A stretch of 64,000 bases of DNA from Nocardia sp. (GTDB lineage: Bacteria > Actinomycetota > Actinomycetes > Mycobacteriales > Mycobacteriaceae), in NCBI RefSeq assembly GCF_025465275.1, contig NZ_JAODNK010000075.1:1-64000 (forward strand), written 5' to 3'. Shown here in pieces: positions 18,101-26,624 of the stretch (its first letter is position 1; the number at the start of each line of letters is the position of its first letter). The translations under genes were made by a program, and so were the position numbers. The notes beneath the pieces are model-generated. The model had not been told where the DNA came from and made no database searches. It worked only from the letters and a program-made list of their open reading frames with translations.

Positions 18101-21100
18101 GACACAGGACGCTTGGGACTACCTGGCTCAAGTCCTCTCGATCGGCCGGTCCTACGACCTCTACCCGTTCGAGCTGGGATGGGTGATCGCCCCGCGTCTG
18201 ACGAGGGAGGAAGAGGGGCAGGACGCCTGGGTGGTGCTGGCCCAGATGGTGCTGGACGCCCGAACCAGGGTGATCTACCAGTTCCCGAGCTGGTCGGTGA
18301 TCAAGGTGAAGGAGCGCTACCTGGAGATGGTGCGGAAGGAAGCACCGCTGCAGGGGTACCAGATCTATCCACATCGGATTCGTCTGCACCTGGACCTGAC
18401 ACGCCACGAACCGGACCTGGTCGAGTACGAGATCCGGATCGAATCCCTGACGGACACAACGGAAGTGACTCCGGAGTACACCCTGTCCATCGATCGCCGG
18501 ACCATGCGGTATCACCCGACGGACACCTGGTCGGCGATGGCAGCGACCTGGGCGATCGACCGGAGCCAGGGGAACCTGGTCTGGCCGCTGGCGGGGCACG
18601 TCGACTACTGACCGGTTTCGAGTCCGAAGAACCGGGAGGGGAGCTGCTCAGCGGCCTCCCCGAATCTCCGTGGGATCCCATCGGCCCAGAGCAGCATCAC
18701 CAACCCACATCCCATGAGGTTCGCAACGAATTACGCAGTGCAGCAGACCAACTGGCCGCGAGGCACACCGAGATCGCCACGGTCGCGGACGCTCTCGCCG
18801 ACATGGCGCGTGAGCTCGGCACCGATCCGGAGGGTCTGCGCGCGACGGAGCTGCAGCGGGCTATGGAATCGGCGCTGAATGCCAAGGACGCCGAACTCGA
18901 AGAGCTCAGCCGACGCGGCAACATCCCCTCGGGTGAGATGGTCGCGTATTGGGACGAACTCCATGCCCAGGAAGCTCTCGGCCTCGAGCGCCTCGAATTC
19001 CGTCGCCGCATGTACGCGTCTTTCAGCCGGCTTCACGCCGAGTCGCAGCAGGTGATGAACATTCGGATAGCGGCGGAGACCATCGCAGTACAGGACGTCC
19101 TCGAGGCCATGGGTGCTCGACCGGCGGGACCTGAAGGCGTCGGCGTCCTATTCGGCGACCCGGTCCAGGTCCTGGTGGTGTCGCGCACGGTCGTCCTGGA
19201 CGATCCGGTCTCACCGGATTCGCGGCAGCGGTTTCTGTCCAACGGCGTCAAAATGCGCTATCTGCAAGTGCGCGTCGAGGATTCGGGTGAGGTCACCGTC
19301 GTCGACGTGCGCGGGCCGACCGAATCGCCACAGGCTCATACGACCAGTCCGCAATCCATATCGGCGCCACCGCAACAGCGCCGCGCCGCTCCGCAGCCGG
19401 CGCCCGGCGCCCGCGCCCCGGAGCCGGTCGACCTCACGGCACAGCGCGAAGATCTGGTTGTACGGCGAGATGCGATGCAGCAGTTGCTCAATGAGCGTAC
19501 CGATGCGTTGGGCATCGAGCCGACGCTGCTCGACCCCCGTCCCGGCGAATCGCAGGAGAACTGGCGCACGCGGGTCGACGATGTAGTGGCCGCCCTGCAC
19601 CAACGACCGACGGCGGGCAAGGGCGTGACCGGGTTCCTGCCGCGAGTCCCGGTCGAGGATATTCCGCGCTTCCGGAGCGCCGTGGACGAACTCGCCCAGA
19701 CCATCGCCGACCTCGATACGGCGACAACGGCCGTCCACCAGGCCGACACCCGCATCGAGGCGGCCTCGTGGCTGGAGACCGAGCGCGCCGCCCTCATCAC
19801 ACGCGGAGAAACCCTGCGGGAGTTGCGGGATCAGATTGCCGCGACATTGGGCCTGACACCCGATCGGCTCGAGCCCGCTGTCATCGATCACACACTGGCT
19901 CGGCTCCGAGACAACATCGACCCGCTCGAGAGCACCGTCACCGATCGCGCCGTTGAGGAACTCGCCGAGAAGTCCACCGATCTACAGCGAATCACCGACG
20001 ACATCGCGACCATCGACGCCGACCTCACCTCGGTCGCAGCGGGCGAAGTCCCCCACGCCTACCACGACCAACTGGTGAACGACCGGAAAGCTGTGGTGCA
20101 GGAACGCGAATTCTGGCGCGGCAAGCGTGACAATCGCGCCGCGCGGTTGAATCTGCCGGACCCGGACGAAGCACTCGGGCCGGCGCACCTGCCCGATACC
20201 CTGGCAGAACTCCGTGAACAGGTGACAAGCTTCCACACCACCGTCACGATCGGCGACGACCCAGCCGCGTCGATATCCGAACACTTGGCACCACAGGAAC
20301 TCGCCCGCCGCAACCGCGCCATCGACAATCTCGAGGACGCGGCGGAGCGATTCAACGAATTGAGTTCGGCCCTGGCCGAATTGAACGAGCGCCTGCCATC
20401 GAACCTGCCCCGCGAGTCCCCGTACCCCACCTCACTGGCCGAGGTGGAGCGTCTGAGCACCGATCGCGCGAATCTCTGGACCACCAATACCGAACTGCGT
20501 AAGCAACGCGCCGAACTCGCCCGGCAGCTCGGCGTGGACCTGGCCGACCTGGGGCCAGACCGCCTGGCACGCACCATCGACGACCTGTACGACACCAAAG
20601 TCCCGCCCCGTACTCGAGACGCGTTCAACGACCGCGTGCGCCGACTGGCCGAAGTATCTCGGCAATTGCACCCGATCGACAATGAGATCGGCCGCATTCA
20701 GGACCGCCTGGCCGAAATATCTGGCGCTGGAAAGGAGATTCTCGACGCCGCCGGCGCACGCCGACTTACCGAACGTGTCGGAATCGTCGATGGTCATGAC
20801 CCGCGGGTGATAGTCATCGGGCCCCGAGAATCGCTCGAACATGCAGCAGTCGAACATGATTCAGCCCTAGCAGACGCGATTCGCCATGACGCAAGGTTGG
20901 CGAACGCGATGCGCCTGCCATCGACAGTCGTCGAGTACCACCGAATCGTGGCCGAGTACGACGGTCGATGGCGAACCGAGCAAGGCCTTTCACCTAAGCG
21001 ACTCCTTGCTCGATACGGCTTGGAAAGTGTGGCGATATGGCGTGACAGCCAGGGCATTTGGCACCACATCGAACCCGATCGGCCGAACATCGGCGGGGGC

Positions 21101-22960
21101 TCGCAGTACAAGCCAAAGACTTACTCTCCCAAGGAAATCCCTGACGGAATGAGCACAAGCACGCTCGACACCAACCAGGCCCTGCTACAGGACCCGTTCA
21201 TGCACGGCCACCCTGGTGAGGTCGATCGCGCCCTCCTGACCCCGGTCCCGGCCGGCGGCCGAATGGACGAGGACGTGCTGCACACATTCAAGGACCCGTT
21301 CGCGGGTACGGCCGGAATGGTGTTCAGGCTCGCCGTCGAGGCGCCGAAACTACTGGGGCTCAAGTTTCATCACCCCGACGACCCCTACACCTTCCACGTT
21401 CGCGTCAATCCGAAGAACACAGCCTGGTACAAGAACTACTTCGCGGACCATCCCGTGATCCGGCAACCGATGGTGCGGCAGTGGGAGGCATGGGAGCACG
21501 GCGACACCAGTACCACAGACTTCGACGTGGAGAAGCAGCAGCAAGCCGTCTCGCGATGGGCGGGGGTCCGGGAATGGGCGGACCAGCAATACGACGTCTT
21601 CCGAGCCGATGACGGCGACCTCGAACGGATTCGGACCAATCTCACCGCGAAGCGGGACGCCATCCTGGAAGCGCAGGCGGACAAGCTGATCGACAAGGCA
21701 GCCGAGGAGGCTGACAAGCATATTCGCCCGGATCTGGAGCGCATCGTCCGCACCTCCGGGGTACAGCTGCGCGACGAACGGCCCGAGACCATGGAGGCAC
21801 TTCTCGATCACATGGCCTTCAGCGATCGCCTGGAAGTCCTGGATCTCTTGTCCGAGCCCGCATTCACCCAGGATCAGCTGCGCCAGATCAAAGACCATCT
21901 GATGCGCGACGAACTTCTGGTCAACGATCCGCGCACGGGCGATCCGGTCCGGCGTCCCCTCGACGCGGTCGCCGACGTCGCCGAGGCCTGGCATCGACTC
22001 ATCGACGGCACACCAGGGCCGGCGGACATCCTGCTACTGCGGGACGCGCTGGCCGAATCGAACTACCTACGCGAACATCCGGGCGCATTCTGGAGCGTAG
22101 CCAACCAGCATGCGATAGCACTGGGCTACGACTGGGACAGCAACCGGACTTCGCCGGCGGCCTGGCGGGCGAAGATCGACTACACGCCTTTGCCTTTGGA
22201 ACCAGAACCCGGACTCCCATCGCGCCCGTCCAGGTTCGAAGCACCGCAACAACCCCACCTACCGCGGGGACCCGAACCAGAGTCGCAACCACAGCCCGAG
22301 TCCGAGGCACCATCGCAGTCCGAGGCAACTTCTCAACCAAAACCCGAAGCGGATCCCGGGCGATCGCTCGCAATGCCCACGGCCCCGGTGCAGGAATCGA
22401 ATATCGAACCACGCCTGGAATCCAGCCCAGAAACGCCGGTCGAAGGTATCGAAGATCCGAAGCCCTCTGCGGCAGAACCGGATTCCTCTCATATTCGCCG
22501 ACCATGGCTATGGGGCGTGGGCACTCCCCGACAGCCGCCCAATCCGCCATGCGGCCCAATTCCGCCGAGCGGACCGGTCCCGTCCGAGCCTCCACCGAAG
22601 CCGCAGCCTGGACCTGGCAGCTCAACGCCGAACACGTCCGAGCCGCCCAAGGATTCGACAACACCTCCCGGAGCCGAAAGCGACTCCGACGGTGGACCTC
22701 CCGCCGCACCGAACCCCGCCCCGCCGGAAGCAAGACCGACCCATTCGCCGGACCCACTGGACGCACCAGACGACACCGAATCGCCGGATATCCCGTTCAC
22801 GCCGCCTGACGATGCTCCTGTCGATCCGGGAACGCCGGGGAATCCGGAACCCTCGGACCCGTCCGAGCCGCCCGGGGTATGGATACCGCTGCCACGTCTT
22901 CCGGACTGGCTGGGAACCGGTTCCTCCGGCGGCTCGTCACCGAACCAAGGTGTTCCCTGA
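15185..22960 (+). CDS. Large polymorphic toxin with papain-fold (Tox-PL, glutamine deamidase type) domain
   Basis: 2591 residues from GTG 15185, chosen because VAWMTALGD aligns with the start of the giant protein at 30289. Order: WXG-like export module (1-100); hydrophobic stretch (about 118-150); Gly-rich helical region (195-340); Pro-rich linker; a domain at about 605-710; Tox-PL domain (about 795-955) with Cys808 in RRTNCMEA, His915 in GGHAS and Asp932 in WWDPQ, the catalytic triad layout of secreted protein glutamine deamidases. From about 975 to 1140 the frame is Gly/Pro/Asp-rich and overlaps a separate gene (18045-18611). From about 1179 a helical domain shared with the effector at 61164 follows, then long coiled-coil segments, an unrecognised C-terminal domain (about 1920-2330) and a Pro-rich tail. 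Whether it is made as one chain is open. Confidence 0.85.
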   Translation: MAWMTALGDRFPSWLLTALNFGQAYPKGDEDRLFELGDAWHRAASTLEQLEPDLKRVAGAVPQYYTGDGATAVSKEFDTLFDAGFDSSIPKLVESLHRLGHDTRATGTEIEYIKIQEEAFAVLTLYTAVSLMVSMYGDVLLPAFLAAAREAMAEMAEAATERIAAIVARSGLDTLAKPLLREVVIPLTEKMATNAPLRYGVRTLGGTLGGAVLGAGLDAGTQVVQILEGHRDDGFDLKRTFQTSISWGAGGLLGTPVHLGAAELLTDRLSSRLGGLISGGVGGMAGGVGMYAGGLGNQIYDHFAGGTRIDWSFDPKLLVGGAVLGGLGGAKHGLDNGGGSSGEGTGRGSPRSDVPDGGSPKPPVITPDSNADGKHLFRAFTKEAHSDVLSSQPEHIQQLGRNLTEEALKMRAEAFQQGGFSEQQVSKLEELRSQWRTVVPPEGTAPHPGKSGTPEFRAGSPDTTARPPEPTVRPSAVDRSTTPTGPGPSTQSPSVPQRTGLQPDSASETSRAGGAPVTGADNRGTNVAATQRGERLPAVVAEEPQPPAARERGTGALQADPIPDIVPAELPKHANPAVPQADPSTHSTPVTVRAAGGNSTAAYDALRRRAGDEFTTTLQVRVHLDDAESLPPEHIQAIRDNLRAAVHEAFDIGATLSHGDHVEVHIKYTAAADDAHLSIPVGHPDGTELHSWSRETDSVALVRQLRGHLGLPNENGEFALTPADLRLISHDVMAANTDSPVRGLHHHDEQFGPSPLLDQLEDPRYQEQILDAARQDDHYTTDFDPRTQPAARLVNDGGPEVPGRRTNCMEAALSGLFTFKGKPTVALAMRAEIHLDGTVAYSTGEPSERAVAVLGGPYVEFPGDIPAQYQRLQDLIAELGPGSAAFVRTRWQMLDPDTDERIFRPDGSARLRGGHASLIVYPRDAPGPVWWDPQSHEFCTEPPAEFLHRSGFLNAIPLLPDGSPHFARTIEHDTGRLGLPGSSPLDRPVLRPLPVRAGMGDRPASDEGGRGAGRLGGAGPDGAGRPNQGDLPVPELVGDQGEGALPGDGAEGSTAAGVPDLSTSDSSAPGPDTPRTGPGRVRDPDRIPDGHNGSDSGVHPVHRSPDHAVSPDGHLVGDGSDLGDRPEPGEPGLAAGGARRLLTGFESEEPGGELLSGLPESPWDPIGPEQHHQPTSHEVRNELRSAADQLAARHTEIATVADALADMARELGTDPEGLRATELQRAMESALNAKDAELEELSRRGNIPSGEMVAYWDELHAQEALGLERLEFRRRMYASFSRLHAESQQVMNIRIAAETIAVQDVLEAMGARPAGPEGVGVLFGDPVQVLVVSRTVVLDDPVSPDSRQRFLSNGVKMRYLQVRVEDSGEVTVVDVRGPTESPQAHTTSPQSISAPPQQRRAAPQPAPGARAPEPVDLTAQREDLVVRRDAMQQLLNERTDALGIEPTLLDPRPGESQENWRTRVDDVVAALHQRPTAGKGVTGFLPRVPVEDIPRFRSAVDELAQTIADLDTATTAVHQADTRIEAASWLETERAALITRGETLRELRDQIAATLGLTPDRLEPAVIDHTLARLRDNIDPLESTVTDRAVEELAEKSTDLQRITDDIATIDADLTSVAAGEVPHAYHDQLVNDRKAVVQEREFWRGKRDNRAARLNLPDPDEALGPAHLPDTLAELREQVTSFHTTVTIGDDPAASISEHLAPQELARRNRAIDNLEDAAERFNELSSALAELNERLPSNLPRESPYPTSLAEVERLSTDRANLWTTNTELRKQRAELARQLGVDLADLGPDRLARTIDDLYDTKVPPRTRDAFNDRVRRLAEVSRQLHPIDNEIGRIQDRLAEISGAGKEILDAAGARRLTERVGIVDGHDPRVIVIGPRESLEHAAVEHDSALADAIRHDARLANAMRLPSTVVEYHRIVAEYDGRWRTEQGLSPKRLLARYGLESVAIWRDSQGIWHHIEPDRPNIGGGSQYKPKTYSPKEIPDGMSTSTLDTNQALLQDPFMHGHPGEVDRALLTPVPAGGRMDEDVLHTFKDPFAGTAGMVFRLAVEAPKLLGLKFHHPDDPYTFHVRVNPKNTAWYKNYFADHPVIRQPMVRQWEAWEHGDTSTTDFDVEKQQQAVSRWAGVREWADQQYDVFRADDGDLERIRTNLTAKRDAILEAQADKLIDKAAEEADKHIRPDLERIVRTSGVQLRDERPETMEALLDHMAFSDRLEVLDLLSEPAFTQDQLRQIKDHLMRDELLVNDPRTGDPVRRPLDAVADVAEAWHRLIDGTPGPADILLLRDALAESNYLREHPGAFWSVANQHAIALGYDWDSNRTSPAAWRAKIDYTPLPLEPEPGLPSRPSRFEAPQQPHLPRGPEPESQPQPESEAPSQSEATSQPKPEADPGRSLAMPTAPVQESNIEPRLESSPETPVEGIEDPKPSAAEPDSSHIRRPWLWGVGTPRQPPNPPCGPIPPSGPVPSEPPPKPQPGPGSSTPNTSEPPKDSTTPPGAESDSDGGPPAAPNPAPPEARPTHSPDPLDAPDDTESPDIPFTPPDDAPVDPGTPGNPEPSDPSEPPGVWIPLPRLPDWLGTGSSGGSSPNQGVP
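18045..18611 (+). CDS. Nested candidate immunity gene inside the toxin, other frame
   Basis: An ORF of 188 residues in the +1 frame relative to the toxin, lying entirely within it and starting right after the Tox-PL domain. By my hand count only about 22 of 168 codons end in A or T, and the product has the balanced, Trp/Tyr/Leu-rich composition of a globular protein (FELGWVIAPRLTREEEG, VIYQFPSWSVIKVKERYLEM). The toxin frame across the same bases is Gly/Pro/Arg/Asp-rich, as expected of an out-of-frame reading. An in-frame TGA directly precedes the ATG at 18045; ATG 18066 is an alternative start. Position after a toxin domain argues for the cognate immunity protein; the layout recalls YrhB/Imm35-type proteins, which is tentative. 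Confidence 0.75.
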   Translation: MPFPYYRMGAHTLPEPLSTTQDAWDYLAQVLSIGRSYDLYPFELGWVIAPRLTREEEGQDAWVVLAQMVLDARTRVIYQFPSWSVIKVKERYLEMVRKEAPLQGYQIYPHRIRLHLDLTRHEPDLVEYEIRIESLTDTTEVTPEYTLSIDRRTMRYHPTDTWSAMAATWAIDRSQGNLVWPLAGHVDY

Positions 22961-23019
22961 ACCGGATACGCTCAGCCACGCGGCATGATCCCACCGTCCA
23001 CCGAAAGCAACGGAAGCCG

Positions 23020-23559
23020 ATGAGCGACACGAACAACAACCGCCCGGTGACATACGCAATGCGGTGGGACCCGAACACACTGCGCCCGGACCAGGTGATG
23101 ACAGACATCGACGCACGATGGCGCAACCAGCGGGGATTCCACTATGCCGTTGTACTAGGCGACGTCGAGCATCCCGAGGTCGTCCTGGACATCGACTGGC
23201 GAAAACAACTACTCATCACCTATTTCCTCGACGAGTTCAGCCGATTACGCCTGAAATACCAGTTCCAAAAGATCGACGACGAGTCACTGTTCATGACCAC
23301 CTCAACGTTGTTCATGTACCAAGGCAGCGCTCACGCACCGGCGGACTCCGCCTACCTCGTCGACCAGTGGCAATACCTGCCAACCGGCCGCGGCCACCGC
23401 GAGTTGTGGGAGGACGGCAAAGGCCTGACGGAAGTCGACTTCGACGAAGCAGATATCGCCCTCTGCTGGGAACCCACCCCCACCTTCGGCGCCTGGACAT
23501 CGATAAGCCGCATGGACCGAACCCAGCCACTATGGACCCCACCACCACCGAGACGCTAG
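23020..23559 (+). CDS. Unknown protein after the toxin, candidate immunity protein
   Basis: 179 residues from the ATG at 23020 (GGAAG 5 bases upstream); the open frame reaches back to 22879 but those codons lie in the toxin's end in another frame. It is a soluble protein with aromatic and acidic strands (VVLDIDWRKQLLITYF, LVDQWQYLPTG) and a Pro-rich tail; no signal or membrane segment. I do not recognise the family. It begins 59 bases after the toxin stop in the same direction and is followed by a terminator, the usual position of an immunity gene for the toxin's C-terminal domain. Confidence 0.7.
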   Translation: MSDTNNNRPVTYAMRWDPNTLRPDQVMTDIDARWRNQRGFHYAVVLGDVEHPEVVLDIDWRKQLLITYFLDEFSRLRLKYQFQKIDDESLFMTTSTLFMYQGSAHAPADSAYLVDQWQYLPTGRGHRELWEDGKGLTEVDFDEADIALCWEPTPTFGAWTSISRMDRTQPLWTPPPPRR

Positions 23560-23583
23560 CCCGGCAGGCTGCGCGCCGGGTTT
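23560..23583 (+). terminator. Rho-independent-like terminator
   Basis: CCCGGC pairs with GCCGGG around a 9-base loop and TTT plus an AT-rich stretch follows. It lies directly after the stop of the plus-strand gene and before the convergent EspG-like gene. Confidence 0.7.
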
Positions 23584-23610
23584 AATTGCGGCTCGACAAC
23601 CCACGAACAG

Positions 23611-24390
23611 TCACAGTGCCCGCTCTTCCCGGATCTTCTGGACTATCGTGGCGACCCGGGTGTTGATGGCAGCGACCATCCTTTTTGCACCGGCAGGAGC
23701 TGCGAGAGGTGGCTCATCACTAATTATGTATCGACCGTCATCCTGGAGGTCTCGCCATCTCAAACTGTGCTTGACAATCCCGCGCGGCCCGAATTTGGAG
23801 TAGCCCTGCACGATATCGAAGCCTCCTTCGCCGACAGTCGGAGCGTCGAAGAATCTTTTCGTCCGCAGGGTATCCGAATCACCGAAAACATCTTTGACGA
23901 TTATCCGTCCGGCGTCAGGATAGGCAGTCTCCTCCGCACCTTCGTACACCAGTGGGATCTGTGCCTGTCGCCCCACATCAGCGTCAGGAAGCCCGGCGAC
24001 AAGCGCGTCGGCCAAGCCCACTGGATCGCATTCCGACACAGTGAATCCGTCTGAATCGAGTGAGGTCCCCTGAGTACGCTGCTCGAGAACATAACCCCGA
24101 CTACTCAGCCGTACACCCATCATACGAATACGCTGGGCACCGGAGTCTTTTCGGTCCATACCGTCGACCGAAATCCTCAAATCCGGATGAGCGATCGCCT
24201 CCAGTGCCGGATCGAACGACCGGTCCCAGTTCGCGAACATACGCTCGGCAGTCGCCCGCTGCTGCTGAAGATGGTCGTAGTACAGGGAGGTGTCGCTGGT
24301 GTAGATGAAGGGACTCGGCAGCCATTCACTCGTCGCACGCTGCCACAGCGTGAGAAACTCCAGATCGTCGAAATGCCAAGTTGCGCTCAT
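23611..24390 (-). CDS. EspG-family chaperone, paired with the substrate gene upstream
   Basis: 259 residues. It begins MSATWHFDDLEFLTLW, the W-x-F-x-x-x-E-F-x-x-L-W opening of EspG, and contains a C-terminal block FDIVQGYSKFGPRGI and WRDLQDDGRY that is nearly the same in the paralogues at 51700 and 56820 (VQG, FGPRGI, RDLADDGRY). EspG proteins are cytosolic ESX-specific chaperones. Its ATG overlaps the stop of the substrate gene at 24387 (ATGA), which argues that it serves that substrate specifically rather than the PE/PPE pair of the core locus. Confidence 0.85.
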   Translation of the reverse strand: MSATWHFDDLEFLTLWQRATSEWLPSPFIYTSDTSLYYDHLQQQRATAERMFANWDRSFDPALEAIAHPDLRISVDGMDRKDSGAQRIRMMGVRLSSRGYVLEQRTQGTSLDSDGFTVSECDPVGLADALVAGLPDADVGRQAQIPLVYEGAEETAYPDAGRIIVKDVFGDSDTLRTKRFFDAPTVGEGGFDIVQGYSKFGPRGIVKHSLRWRDLQDDGRYIISDEPPLAAPAGAKRMVAAINTRVATIVQKIREERAL

Positions 24391-26327
24391 TTCTCTGCCA
24401 CCGGCAGCACTGCCTCCGGGGTCCCGAACACCTCCTCGAGATTCTCACCGGACCTGAGGTATTCGGGACGCTTGTGTTCCTTGGCGGCACCCTGGCCCCC
24501 GGCGTTCGCGCCGGAACCCATCGGCGTGCCACTACCCGACGTACCCGAGCTCGATGTCGTCGAACTCGCCGCCAACCCGGCTCGTCCGGTGCTGACAGCT
24601 TCTTCCTTCACATCACTGCTCACCGCAACACCCGCGCGAGGGAATAGGCGGCTTAGCTGATTGTCCTTTGCCACCGTTGTCGTAGGTCCGCCAGAAGTGA
24701 CACCCGACGGCGAACCTCCAAGCGAGGACGGGCCGGGGCTCGTCAGCGAACTGGTCAGGTCAGCAAGCTGTTGCTGCACCTGCTGTTCGGTGGTGGTCTG
24801 GGGCGTCTGCTGAGTCGTCTGCTGGCTCGTCAACAGCGACGCTACCGACTGTATGCCCTGCTGAGCCAGAGTCGCGCCTTGCTGGGCCAATGACTCTACG
24901 AGCGATGCTCCTTCCTTCGCCAGACTCTCGACGGCGGAAACCACTGTCGACAGAGTCTGATCATTGGTATTCGCCGGGGTGGTGTCTTTGGGGGTGGTGT
25001 CCTTCGGGTTGGTGTCCTTCGGAGTCGTGTCATCAGGAAGAGTGGGCGAACCTGGACTCGAAGGGGTTCCGCCGCCGGGGGTGCCGCTCCCGGGGGTGCC
25101 GGCGCCGGGGGTGATCTTCGGCGGAGGATCCGCGATTTGCGGAGGCGGAGGAGGCGACAGAGGCGCGCCGGGCTTACTGGTCATAGGCGGGAATTCGAAA
25201 CTCGCCAGCGATTTGTTATGGGATTCGATACCCTGGACATAGGTATCCTGGAATTCCGCCCGAAAGACGTTTGTGGCGAGCTCTTCGCATGCCTCCGGAC
25301 TCATGCCCGTGACTGTAGGAACGATCCTTTTCGTATCATTGGTGTAGTCGACAAGCTTTATCTCATACTTATGATTCCCTTTGTCCTCGACATGAGGCTG
25401 AGGGACTTTCGGCATCTTCAGGTGAGCAGCGCGCAACCAGCCGTAGGCGTCCACCAATCGATTCTCTATGTCTTGAATTTTTGCGGTCAGCGCATTGCCA
25501 TCATTAATAACTGCAGTCACTGCTGCACCACCTTTGTCGGCTGATCTGCCACGCCATCCGTCGAACATCGGCTCCTTTTGTGATTCAAATTTCTTGAATG
25601 CCGCGTCCAGATCGATGCGCACCTTTTCCCAGTCAACCGCGAGAGTCATAACCCGCTCGGAGATGATACTCTCCCCGAAATCATAGAAGTCTTTCCAATG
25701 AAGGCTCTTGTCGTACCCCCATTCCGGCTGGACCCCGCCCGTCCCCTCGGCCGTATAGTGCTCGTAGGATTTCCGATCATTTTCCACCGATGCCTGAAGG
25801 CTGTCAGCGGACGGTATATTGGAAGTCCTGTCGGATGATTTACCACTGACATTCTTATAAATTCCGGTATCCGAGGCGCTCGGCATAGTCGGCACAGAAG
25901 ACCAGTTCGGATCGTCACGATTCTTGGGCACATGGTTCGGCATAGTTACACTATTGAAGTCATCTACCGATTGAGCCTCGGTATTCACAAACTTCTTTGC
26001 CGCGAACTTGAAGGAATCGGCCATAGCATTCACGATGTCGATATGCGAGTTAACCTTATCGCGTAAATCAAGACCGGCAGTTCGGAATACATCAGCCCAT
26101 TTCGGACCTGACCGAAATATTCCAGGCGGCCCAGCGAAATCATAAGGGTTGCATATGGAACCCGAATCGGTTCGGTTGAGAGAGTCCTGCACGACAAGCA
26201 GACTCCACATCAACTCGGTACAGGCATTGAGCCCGATCTTCGCCGCGTCCACCGTAAAGTACAGCACCTGCGGGTCTGCGCCCAACCCACGCACATCACT
26301 CCATGACGGAACTTCTGTTGGAGTCAC
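24387..26327 (-). CDS. Large ESX substrate-like protein partnered with EspG
   Basis: 646 residues. The start is taken at GTG 26327, a few bases after GGGAGGGG; GTG 26333 and an open frame to 26447 are alternatives. Residues 1-400 are helical with a WRG turn (FDGWRGRSADKGG), the WXG-type signature of ESX substrates. A Pro/Thr repeat region (PKDT units) and a Gln-rich helical section follow. The C-terminus carries a block shared with the proteins at 49973 and 57602: a L-F-P-R-A motif, then an R-x-E-[YF]-L segment close to the end. Translation is coupled to the EspG gene. Probably exported by ESX; its activity is unknown. Confidence 0.8.
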   Translation of the reverse strand: MTPTEVPSWSDVRGLGADPQVLYFTVDAAKIGLNACTELMWSLLVVQDSLNRTDSGSICNPYDFAGPPGIFRSGPKWADVFRTAGLDLRDKVNSHIDIVNAMADSFKFAAKKFVNTEAQSVDDFNSVTMPNHVPKNRDDPNWSSVPTMPSASDTGIYKNVSGKSSDRTSNIPSADSLQASVENDRKSYEHYTAEGTGGVQPEWGYDKSLHWKDFYDFGESIISERVMTLAVDWEKVRIDLDAAFKKFESQKEPMFDGWRGRSADKGGAAVTAVINDGNALTAKIQDIENRLVDAYGWLRAAHLKMPKVPQPHVEDKGNHKYEIKLVDYTNDTKRIVPTVTGMSPEACEELATNVFRAEFQDTYVQGIESHNKSLASFEFPPMTSKPGAPLSPPPPPQIADPPPKITPGAGTPGSGTPGGGTPSSPGSPTLPDDTTPKDTNPKDTTPKDTTPANTNDQTLSTVVSAVESLAKEGASLVESLAQQGATLAQQGIQSVASLLTSQQTTQQTPQTTTEQQVQQQLADLTSSLTSPGPSSLGGSPSGVTSGGPTTTVAKDNQLSRLFPRAGVAVSSDVKEEAVSTGRAGLAASSTTSSSGTSGSGTPMGSGANAGGQGAAKEHKRPEYLRSGENLEEVFGTPEAVLPVAEK

Positions 26328-26624
26328 CGACACCCCTCCCCGCTCGCAACGATGACACTGAACCGCACCTGCCTCCCAGCGTGCGCATTGCCCCATCCTG
26401 CCGCATCGTTCGCGGCGCGCGCCACCGATCACGTCCGTAGCGCTCATGTGATCATCAGTTCGAGAAACGCCTACAACTCACATAGCCGGTGGGCCGGCCA
26501 TCGGGGCCCAGTCAATGCCGATGCGCTACAGGAATACTGCGCTGCCGCTCTCCTCCGGCACGCCCCGCAGTACACCGTCGATTAGGGTGGCGGAGAAGAT
26601 TTCCAAGCTCAACGGGGGAAGTGC

